DNA from: an uncultured Bacteroidales bacterium
GTDB taxonomy: Bacteria; Bacteroidota; Bacteroidia; Bacteroidales; UBA932
DNA: 60,057 nt
Assembly (NCBI GenBank): GCA_900318955.1
Contig: ONMJ01000023.1
Location: forward strand, 1 to 60,057
Direction: 5' to 3'
Positions 7,604-13,498 of this stretch are shown here, piece after piece. Below the pieces are notes generated by a model. It searched no databases, had not been told where the DNA came from, and saw nothing but the letters and a program-made list of their open reading frames with translations. The translations under genes and the position numbers were made by a program. How positions within the stretch are numbered: position 1 is the stretch's first letter; every line of letters begins with the position of its first letter.

Positions 7604-8113
7604 ATGAAACGACTTTTTCTCCTCATTTCCGCCATGCTGACATTATTTGCATGCAGCCAGCCTTCCAAGGAGGCCCAGGCAGTAGTCCCTTCTGAATATC
7701 AATCCATTAATCCTAGCAATATGCAACAAGTCAGAGATTTCCTGCACAAAACAGGCGTATACTTCCTTGCCACCGTTGATGGCGACCAGCCACAGGTGCG
7801 TCCCTTCGGCACAGCCGAAATCATCGAAGGCAAACTCTATATCCAGACCGGGCACGTCAAGAACGTTGCCAAACAGATAGAGGCCAACCCCAAGGTAGCC
7901 ATTTGCGCATATGACGGAGAACGATGGCTACGAATCACCGCTACTCTAGTAGAAGATTCGCGCGTGGAAATCAAGAAAGCTATGCTTGACGCAAATCCCG
8001 GCCTTCGCAGCATGTATGACGAGAACGATGACAACACTGCCGTCTACTTCCTCACTGAAGCCAAGGCCACAATCAGTTCCTTCACCGCCGAGCCCGTAGA
8101 GATTAGTTTTTAA
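7604..8113 (+). CDS. PNPOx-family flavin/heme-binding lipoprotein
   Basis: A 169-residue protein with a lipoprotein signal (MKRLFLLISAMLTLFACSQ; the lipobox Cys follows LFA). The mature part is a pyridoxamine-5'-phosphate-oxidase-like split barrel: GVYFLATVDGDQPQVRPFG, then LYIQTGHVKNVAKQIEANP and VAICAYDGERWLRI, the usual order. Cytoplasmic relatives bind FMN, F420 or heme; an exported lipidated version is less common. The start at 7604 is fixed by the signal peptide and the promoter. Substrate and cofactor unknown. Confidence 0.85.
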   Translation: MKRLFLLISAMLTLFACSQPSKEAQAVVPSEYQSINPSNMQQVRDFLHKTGVYFLATVDGDQPQVRPFGTAEIIEGKLYIQTGHVKNVAKQIEANPKVAICAYDGERWLRITATLVEDSRVEIKKAMLDANPGLRSMYDENDDNTAVYFLTEAKATISSFTAEPVEISF

Positions 8114-8172
8114 AACAACTCAATTCTTTGACAAGACGTTATTGCCATTCAATTCTTGCAATAATAAATGCG

Positions 8173-8180
8173 TAAATTTG
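8173..8180 (+). promoter_or_regulatory. -7 box TAAATTTG before the rhomboid operon
   Basis: TAAATTTG, 19 bases before the ATG of the 29-codon ORF at 8200. Confidence 0.6.
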
Positions 8181-8199
8181 GGCACAAATACTTCGCATT

Positions 8200-8289
8200 A
8201 TGGCAAAAGACAGATTTGATATCAAGGAAAAGGAAGGCGTGAGCTTCGCAACTGACGCCATCGTCATCAAGGACGGATATAAAAAGTGA
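8200..8289 (+). CDS. 29-residue small protein upstream of rhomboid
   Basis: ATG at 8200, TGA at 8287-8289. The peptide is charged and hydrophilic (MAKDRFDIKEKEGVSF, then ATDAIVIKDGYKK), with no membrane segment. A good promoter box lies 19 bases upstream, and its stop overlaps the GTG start of the rhomboid gene by four bases (GTGA), the arrangement of translational coupling. It may be a genuine small protein, a coupling leader, or the remnant of a longer gene. I do not recognise a family. Confidence 0.55.
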   Translation: MAKDRFDIKEKEGVSFATDAIVIKDGYKK

Positions 8290-8897
8290 TAACTCTCATC
8301 CTCATAGTAATTACCTCGCTGGTGAGCATTCTTTGCTTCTCCGGCACGTTGAACGGCAACAAACTGCTATTCAATGCCTATTCCGTGTGGCACCGAAAGG
8401 AATGGTATAGGATGTTTTCGTATGGCGTGGTCCACGGCGGCTGGGGGCATCTTTTCTTCAATATGCTCACCCTGTACTTTTTCGGGAGAGTGGTGGAACA
8501 ATATTTCTCCCTGGCTTTCGGCAATACGCTCGGCATCGTGTTATACGTGGTGCTATATGTCAGCGCCCTTGCCGTATCAAGTATTTGGGACCTAGTAAAG
8601 TACAAGGACGACTGGAACTACAACGCAGTTGGGGCCTCCGGAGCGGTGTCGGCCATTCTATTTGCATCCATTCTGTTCGAACCGAAGATGGGCATCTACA
8701 TTTACCTGATTCCCATTCCGGTTCCCGGATATATCTTTGCTCCGTTGTATCTGCTGTACTGCTGGTACATGGCAAAGCGGAATATGGACAACATCGGTCA
8801 CACCGCCCACTTCTGGGGGGCTGTATATGGACTGGTGTTTCCGCTTATCTGCCGTCCGGACATCTTTCGCCACTTCCTGGCACAACTCGGACTATGA
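8286..8897 (+). CDS. rhomboid family intramembrane serine protease
   Basis: A 203-residue polytopic membrane protein. Rhomboid motifs are in order: WGHLFFNM (HxxxN, residues about 53-60), GASGAVSA (GxSG with the catalytic Ser, near residue 117), and GHTAHFWGAVYG (catalytic His in the last core helix, near residue 175). About six transmembrane helices fit the bacterial core without an added domain. The start is GTG at 8286, overlapping the small ORF. Its stop overlaps the ATG of a short downstream frame (ATGA), so it once was or is part of a coupled operon. Substrates unknown. Confidence 0.92.
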   Translation: MITLILIVITSLVSILCFSGTLNGNKLLFNAYSVWHRKEWYRMFSYGVVHGGWGHLFFNMLTLYFFGRVVEQYFSLAFGNTLGIVLYVVLYVSALAVSSIWDLVKYKDDWNYNAVGASGAVSAILFASILFEPKMGIYIYLIPIPVPGYIFAPLYLLYCWYMAKRNMDNIGHTAHFWGAVYGLVFPLICRPDIFRHFLAQLGL

Positions 8898-8980
8898 AAC
8901 TGACCGACCTCAAGGACCTTCGGGTCATCAAGAAAAGCCTTTCAATTTGCCCGATTTGGATAGTCACAGGGGAAGTCTGA
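8894..8980 (+). pseudogene. truncated 28-codon gene start after rhomboid
   Basis: The ATG overlaps the rhomboid stop by four bases, as in a coupled operon gene. The frame reads MKLTDLKDLRVIKKSLS, then changes character (ICPIWIVTGEV) and stops at 8978-8980. The change coincides with the start of a dispersed repeat copy at 8956. I read this as the 5' end of a gene whose remainder was lost when the accessory block arrived. It could also be a true short peptide. Confidence 0.45.
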
Positions 8981-8986
8981 GGCCGG
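8956..8986 (+). repeat. dispersed repeat copy R1 (partial)
   Basis: TTGGATAGTCACAGGG is followed by AAGTCTGAGGCCGG. This matches the right half of R2 (10563-10625) with a few changes. It marks the left edge of the accessory block. Confidence 0.6.
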
Positions 8987-9010
8987 TGTTGCATTTACAA
9001 TATTAATAAT

Positions 9011-9018
9011 TACCTTTG
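9011..9018 (+). promoter_or_regulatory. -7 box TACCTTTG of the 9047 gene
   Basis: TACCTTTG, 28 bases before the ATG at 9047. Confidence 0.6.
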
Positions 9019-9046
9019 TAAAAGTGAATTCAAGTCATAGCTTGTT

Positions 9047-9616
9047 ATGGGCATAAGATATCATTGGCTGAAAAGATGCATGTTTATCCTAATCATGCCT
9101 TTCTTCTGTTGTTGCAGTGATGCTCTCGATTATTTTGGTTGGAAGGATCATCCGGATTGTCATAAACTAATAGTATTTGAGAATGATTCGGATAGTGAAA
9201 TCTTTGTCGACAGTTATTTTCCTCCAGAAGAATCATATAACTATATGTTAAGCCGCTGCATTATCGGGGCTCATGACAGGTCATTCATCAAATCTGGTGA
9301 GACTTCAAAACAAGCACTGTATATTAGACAATTTGAATGGGGCAAAAACAATTATTGGGAGTGGGAATTTGAAAGGTCCGAGTATGACTATGTTAATATC
9401 ATAATTGCCGATGCAGAAAAGGTCAGACAACGTATAATAGATGGCAAGAAATACGGTGATCCCTATGATTATGAACAATGGCCAGAAGAGGCACAGGAAT
9501 CACCACTCCTCGCCATTTATAGAGTGACAATAGATGACCTCAACTCACAAGAATGGAAATTGTCATACCCGCCGGATACTGCAATGCGTCCAGAGTCTAT
9601 TATTCAAAGGCAATAG
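9047..9616 (+). CDS. unrecognised lipoprotein-like protein
   Basis: A 189-residue protein with an N-terminal hydrophobic segment ending in a Cys run (FILIMPFFCCCS), consistent with a lipoprotein or a signal peptide. The mature part is acidic and aromatic-rich (WGKNNYWEWEFERSEYDYV), with a conserved-looking IYRVTIDDLNSQEWKLSYP strand pair near the end. I recognise no domain. It has its own promoter and terminator and lies alone in the repeat-containing block, more AT-rich than the core genes. Likely accessory; function unknown. Confidence 0.75.
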   Translation: MGIRYHWLKRCMFILIMPFFCCCSDALDYFGWKDHPDCHKLIVFENDSDSEIFVDSYFPPEESYNYMLSRCIIGAHDRSFIKSGETSKQALYIRQFEWGKNNYWEWEFERSEYDYVNIIIADAEKVRQRIIDGKKYGDPYDYEQWPEEAQESPLLAIYRVTIDDLNSQEWKLSYPPDTAMRPESIIQRQ

Positions 9617-9626
9617 ACAACAATAC

Positions 9627-9658
9627 AAAAATAGCCGGGGCAAATCCCAGCTATTTTT
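9627..9658 (+). terminator. intrinsic terminator after the 9047 gene
   Basis: AAAAATAGC (9627-9635) pairs with GCTATTTTT (9650-9658), with GGG/CCC inside and a C-A mismatch. The 3' side ends in a T-run, so it would also work on the minus strand. Confidence 0.75.
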
Positions 9659-9762
9659 TATCTAACTATTTGATTATCAAATCAATATTCTTATTCATTC
9701 CAGGGATGGTTTGCCCGGCATAAAGTATCTATTATCAGATAGTTATAGTTTCATTCAAAGGC

Positions 9763-9790
9763 TTTGGGTTGTCACTTGGGTAGTCTAATG
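9763..9790 (+). repeat. possible degenerate repeat copy R4
   Basis: TTTGGGTTGTCACTTGGGT is followed by AGTCTAATG, resembling the TTGGGATAGTCACAGGGATAGT core of R2 with several changes. Weak on its own. Confidence 0.3.
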
Positions 9791-9831
9791 TTGATAAATA
9801 GATCAATAGAACTGAATATACTAACAAATTA

Positions 9832-10461
9832 CTATCCCTGAGACAATAAGACCTTAATCTTTTTTGCTGGCTTGATATAAATATCAGGTGAATAGCATAG
9901 GTTGAATGCCTTGTTAAATACGTCAGCGAGGACTACGGCAATCTGCTCAGGAGTCCTATCCTTTGAGATACGGTTAGCTATCTCTCTTGATTCCTCATCA
10001 AATTCATCTTCAGGAGCGCCTCCTTCTAATAAACCGCACAAGTCAAATCTATCTATAACACTTTTAACGATGAGGAAAATACATTTGTTTCCTGGACATC
10101 GTGAATCCGATAAAGAATAAATAGAGGGGAATGCGCAGTGGATGCCAATCTCTACTTGTTCTGGATAGTAATTCAGAAACACGATTATGCACATCGAAGA
10201 AGACTTGACTTGAACAAGTTGAAAGTCCCAGAAGTTGAACTTGATGCTTTTGCTAAATAAAACGTCTGTTAACTGCTCTGCTGATAGATGCTCTCCGGTT
10301 CTCCAAATATCATCATACGACAAATCTGCCTGCAAGTCTGCAATTGGTTTAATCACATACTTACTGGGGGAGGCAACTGCAAATCCGGGGTCAATGTTTT
10401 CTTGAAAAAAGGAATCGACCTTAATCAGCAATTGATGTATGTAATCTCGCGTAACCTCCAT
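9832..10461 (-). CDS. unrecognised cytoplasmic protein
   Basis: A 209-residue protein without signal peptide or membrane segment. The sequence alternates hydrophobic strands (SSMCIIVFLNYYPEQVEIGIH) with an acidic stretch (EGGAPEDEFDEESREIANR) and a C-terminal basic end (KPAKKIKVLLSQG). No family recognised. I chose ATG 10461 rather than the GTG at 10479 because the TATCTTTG box at 10481-10488 leaves no room for the GTG. It sits alone between repeat copies. Confidence 0.7.
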   Translation of the reverse strand: MEVTRDYIHQLLIKVDSFFQENIDPGFAVASPSKYVIKPIADLQADLSYDDIWRTGEHLSAEQLTDVLFSKSIKFNFWDFQLVQVKSSSMCIIVFLNYYPEQVEIGIHCAFPSIYSLSDSRCPGNKCIFLIVKSVIDRFDLCGLLEGGAPEDEFDEESREIANRISKDRTPEQIAVVLADVFNKAFNLCYSPDIYIKPAKKIKVLLSQG

Positions 10462-10480
10462 GTTATCTGGGAATTGCACA

Positions 10481-10488
10481 CAAAGATA
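10481..10488 (-). promoter_or_regulatory. -7 box TATCTTTG of the 9832-10461 gene
   Basis: TATCTTTG on the minus strand, 19 bases before the ATG at 10461. It decides the start codon. Confidence 0.6.
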
Positions 10489-10562
10489 GCGATTTCCTAT
10501 GAAACTCCCATTTACTATTCCTCCTCTTTATTAAAGGAATGGAGTAGTTTGGGTTAAAGTTG

Positions 10563-10625
10563 TTATTATCAATCACTTACCTCTGTGTTCAAAAACTTGG
10601 GATAGTCACAGGGATAGTTTGAGGC
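10563..10625 (-). repeat. dispersed repeat copy R2
   Basis: A 63-base sequence that matches R3 (11838-11899) at roughly five bases in six, including an identical GTGTTCAAAAACT core. It lies just downstream (minus strand) of the 10681-11469 gene. Its GGGATAGTT (10611-10619) can also pair with AACTATCCC at 10665-10673, next to that gene's stop. Confidence 0.75.
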
Positions 10626-10680
10626 TGGCTGAGATGCCAATATTTGACAGAAAAAAGACCTGATAACTATCCCACCTTAA

Positions 10681-11469
10681 TTACTCTATCCAATAATCGA
10701 AATGAACCAACTCTTTGGCTGTGTCATAGGGGACAAATACTGTTTCTCCTGAACACCACGATGTGCAAAGAAAGGCACATATTCCATCATCATATAAACT
10801 GAGGTAATAAATCATCGGCATAGAGTTTAATATCCAATAGCCACCCCAATGACCATAGTGTACATAAAAGATTCTACTGAGATAAGCCACCCTACGCTTG
10901 TTGATATTAGTCACCAAGCGTCCAAATCCATAAACACCACCAAGATACTGTGAAAGGAGTTTTTCAATCTCAGGAGTCATATACAGAATGACCTTCTCTG
11001 AATCAAAACCAGGGACATATGCAAAGCGTTCAAGGGCCTGTTGTTTCTCCTCATAACGAGGTCTGTACTCATCACTAACATCAATTGGAGGATAACTACC
11101 TTGATACCGCCTAATCTCAATGCAACAAGGCATTGAATAGAATATCGAGTTATCAGGTTGATTCTTGTCAGAGTACTCGGACATAATTCTGTTTATTGCT
11201 TGATTCACCACAGAATCTGTTGAGAAAGTCCGGAGTTCAAGAGACCATCCTTTCCAGTCTTGTATAAAAGCGTCGATGTTCTTCTTATTTAAACGGTGAT
11301 ACTTCTTATCCTTGACAAAGGTTGGTTCAACAGGAGGAGATAACGATAGCGTATCCTGCTGCCCTTGTTCTCCATATGATTTATTTGTGGAGGAACCAGA
11401 GCAAACAAATACAATCAAAGCAATTACAATTGTAGAAGTAAGCAAGCCATATGTCCTTTTACCCTTCAT
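10681..11469 (-). CDS. unrecognised lipoprotein
   Basis: A 262-residue protein with an N-terminal signal whose hydrophobic core ends VFVCSGS, a plausible lipobox. Residues 30-55 are a Gln/Ser/Pro-rich linker. The rest is a soluble domain with Tyr-rich strands (VYGFGRLVTNINKRRVAYLS, HYGHWGGYWIL) and Cys pairs (FLCTSWCSG). No domain recognised. TAACTTTG lies only 5 bases upstream of the ATG, so the message looks leaderless. Accessory block, AT-rich, flanked by repeats R2 and R3. Confidence 0.72.
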   Translation of the reverse strand: MKGKRTYGLLTSTIVIALIVFVCSGSSTNKSYGEQGQQDTLSLSPPVEPTFVKDKKYHRLNKKNIDAFIQDWKGWSLELRTFSTDSVVNQAINRIMSEYSDKNQPDNSIFYSMPCCIEIRRYQGSYPPIDVSDEYRPRYEEKQQALERFAYVPGFDSEKVILYMTPEIEKLLSQYLGGVYGFGRLVTNINKRRVAYLSRIFYVHYGHWGGYWILNSMPMIYYLSLYDDGICAFLCTSWCSGETVFVPYDTAKELVHFDYWIE

Positions 11470-11474
11470 ACTTA

Positions 11475-11482
11475 CAAAGTTA
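11475..11482 (-). promoter_or_regulatory. -7 box TAACTTTG of the 10681-11469 gene
   Basis: TAACTTTG on the minus strand with five bases (TAAGT) before the ATG at 11469, the same spacing as the boxes at 4214 and 4235. Confidence 0.65.
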
Positions 11483-11722
11483 ACATTTATTTTCTCTTAT
11501 TCATAGCCTTACCAATTATGGATTTTCACAAATATAAGAAAAACTGTAACACGTGAATCTTCTCGGCTCGTTGCCGGGGCACTCATCCATTTTAGTCACG
11601 GGAAAGGCTCTCTTTCAACTTCGAGAACTACTCTTCCTCTTTCCGACTCGAAGAGTATCATCGGTCCCCAAAATGGCCTAAAAAAACCCGAATTTTGTGA
11701 TAGTTTAATATCTGAAAGCAAT

Positions 11723-11748
11723 ACGGCAGGACCCAAAAGTCCTGCCGT
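11723..11748. repeat. 10-bp perfect hairpin
   Basis: ACGGCAGGAC and GTCCTGCCGT flank a CCAAAA loop. No T-run follows on either strand, so it is not a standard terminator for the gene ending at 11915. Confidence 0.6.
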
Positions 11749-11837
11749 TAAACTTGTTTAATTAACTGTATTTCAGTTAGTTAATTGACTTAATATTCTT
11801 CCTCATTAAAGATGTGCCATTGCCTGAGGTAATATCC

Positions 11838-11899
11838 TTATTATCAACCACTTGTATCCGTGTTCAAAAACTCTGGATATTCATAGGGAAGTTTGAGCC
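11838..11899 (-). repeat. dispersed repeat copy R3
   Basis: Aligns to R2 over its whole 62 bases with about ten differences and one gap. It lies just downstream (minus strand) of the 11915-12898 gene, the same relation R2 has to the 10681-11469 gene. Confidence 0.75.
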
Positions 11900-11914
11900 C
11901 CAGTGTAATGTATG

Positions 11915-12898
11915 CTAAAACCTCCAAGAATAAGTAATCCTTACCTTTGAGGGCACACTGATGCCATTGACTTTTGCCGGGACCCACCTTGGACAACTCT
12001 TCATTAACTTATCCGCCAGGTATTCACCCAATAGTTGGTCGTAGGAATTAATGACAGTTGCCTTGGCTACCCACCCATTGTCAGAGATGATAAGCTCTAC
12101 TTCTGATTCGCCATCTCCAAACCCTACCATTTCCGTGACATCCTGGATATTACTCTTAATCCATTGATTCAGATTGACGGATTCATCTTCCAGATGAGCC
12201 TTCTCGTCAATATCTTTGTCTGAGGCTATCTGGTAGTCGGGAATGACATCTCTTTGAGCTTTATCCGGACTGTCCGACCACAATTGATGGTTCAAACTAT
12301 CGAAATATGGGGTACTGTACGGCCCGATGATGACCATCCCTTTCCCTTTGACAAAATGATCGGATGAGATATGTAAGCTTAACGGAGTGCAATACCGTTT
12401 CCAGTAATGAGTCTCCGGTACCCATTTCGGGGAATGCTGGATAATTGTCAATATACTTTCATCCAATGCGGTCAGTTCTTTGTCAGAATGATAGGGGTCC
12501 ACACGAACATCTTTCACTTCTCCATTACTGGATAAGATAAAATCGACGGTAAGCCAAAAAGAATACTTCTTCCTGTTTTCGAGTAAGTTTAATATCCTCT
12601 TTCCAATCCAATTGCAGAACTCGGAGGGATACCCGCCCATAAATGAAGGCATTTGATGAGTCAAATAAAACGGAATGGGAATCTCTCCAACCATATAGGA
12701 AGAGTCGGCGTCATGAACAAATTTATAATCATCCTGTTTTACGTTATACTCTGGATAATAGTTGTTCCGGGTTGAATCAGTAGTATATGAAAAGCCTGTC
12801 TGGTCCAACTTAATCTGAAGATAATTCTGCCTGGGTATCTGAGCATGAATACTCATACAGACACAAGATAAGACCAATATGGAATACAGTTTCTTCAT
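11915..12898 (-). CDS. secreted protein with two TonB C-terminal-like domains
   Basis: A 327-residue protein with a signal peptide (MKKLYSILVLSCVCMSIHAQ). Two repeats resemble TonB C-terminal (energy_transducer) domains: residues about 95-180 (FWLTVDFILSSNGEVKDVRV, then HSPKWVPETHYW) and about 245-327 (EVELIISDNGWVAKATVINS, then CPRWVPAKVNGISVPSKVRI, ending in a beta strand). There is no membrane helix to contact ExbB/ExbD, so it is a periplasmic relative rather than a true TonB. I start at ATG 12898; the TACATTTG box 4 bases upstream excludes the longer frame. Accessory block, flanked by repeat R3. Confidence 0.72.
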   Translation of the reverse strand: MKKLYSILVLSCVCMSIHAQIPRQNYLQIKLDQTGFSYTTDSTRNNYYPEYNVKQDDYKFVHDADSSYMVGEIPIPFYLTHQMPSFMGGYPSEFCNWIGKRILNLLENRKKYSFWLTVDFILSSNGEVKDVRVDPYHSDKELTALDESILTIIQHSPKWVPETHYWKRYCTPLSLHISSDHFVKGKGMVIIGPYSTPYFDSLNHQLWSDSPDKAQRDVIPDYQIASDKDIDEKAHLEDESVNLNQWIKSNIQDVTEMVGFGDGESEVELIISDNGWVAKATVINSYDQLLGEYLADKLMKSCPRWVPAKVNGISVPSKVRITYSWRF

Positions 12899-12902
12899 TT
12901 TC

Positions 12903-12910
12903 CAAATGTA
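12903..12910 (-). promoter_or_regulatory. -7 box TACATTTG of the TonB-like gene
   Basis: TACATTTG on the minus strand, four bases before the ATG at 12898; another near-leaderless arrangement. Confidence 0.55.
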
Positions 12911-13090
12911 CCTATTCTGGGACACAATGTAATAACATTTTGGCAAAAACAATACCAATGCTTATCGGTTTTGTTTTACTATTCCTCTTCCTTCTCCAGG
13001 AGGACTTCCTCCTTCAAAGGATAGTAAATGGATAGTGAAGGCCTTATAATGGCCATTTTGGGCCTGTTTTTTAGGCCACTTTGGATAGTA

Positions 13091-13120
13091 AAAAAGCCAG
13101 GGCACTATCCCTGGCTTTTT
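13091..13120 (-). terminator. bidirectional intrinsic terminator
   Basis: AAAAAGCCAGGG and CCCTGGCTTTTT form a perfect 12-bp stem around CACTAT. It lies 42 bases beyond the stop of the DUF2795 gene (minus strand) and would also stop plus-strand transcription. Two further GGCC-rich small hairpins precede it at about 13046-13078. Confidence 0.85.
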
Positions 13121-13161
13121 CATAATCTATTGATAATCAAATGATTGCAAATAGCAACTTC

Positions 13162-13383
13162 TTAATATTCTTCCTCGTTAAAGAAAAAATCCTCTTTTGT
13201 AGGGTAATCGGGCCAGATATCTTCGATAGATTCGTAGATGTCGCCGTCTTCGTCAAGTTCTTCAAGGTTTTCAATCACCTCTTCAGGGGCGCCGGAGCGA
13301 TTGGCATAATCGATCAATTCTTCTTTGGTTGCCGGCCATGGAGCGTCGTCGAGGCTGCTTGCAAGTTCAAGTGTCCAATACAT
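13162..13383 (-). CDS. DUF2795 family small acidic protein
   Basis: A 73-residue protein. The segment WPATKEELIDYANRSGAPEE, followed by VIENLEELDEDGDIYESIEDI, matches the short DUF2795 fold found in many Bacteroidota and Actinobacteria. The C-terminus is very acidic and ends FFFNEEEY. No known activity. I use ATG 13383, where the family match starts; the frame extends 8 codons further without support. Own promoter at 13449-13456 and terminator at 13091-13120, so monocistronic. Confidence 0.85.
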   Translation of the reverse strand: MYWTLELASSLDDAPWPATKEELIDYANRSGAPEEVIENLEELDEDGDIYESIEDIWPDYPTKEDFFFNEEEY

Positions 13384-13448
13384 AGTAAAATATAATTTAA
13401 AAGTCAATAACTCAAATACTTAGCGTTATAATACGTCATAAGGGGCTG

Positions 13449-13456
13449 CAAATATA
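13449..13456 (-). promoter_or_regulatory. -7 box TATATTTG of the DUF2795 gene
   Basis: TATATTTG on the minus strand, 65 bases upstream of the ATG at 13383. Confidence 0.5.
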
Positions 13457-13498
13457 TATATTTTTTCAATACAATATCATATTTCTCGAAAAAATATT

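Larger units (their letters stand above)
11470..11914. other. 445-base intergenic stretch with hairpin and repeat R3
   Basis: No gene seen. It contains the promoter box at 11475-11482, a 10-bp hairpin at 11723-11748 and repeat copy R3 at 11838-11899. The segment 11550-11700 is unremarkable. Confidence 0.5.

Noticed and set aside
8956-11899. Integron attC sites
   Set aside because: The repeats lack the paired RYYYAAC/GTTRRRY core and the long inverted fold, and no integron integrase gene is in the window.
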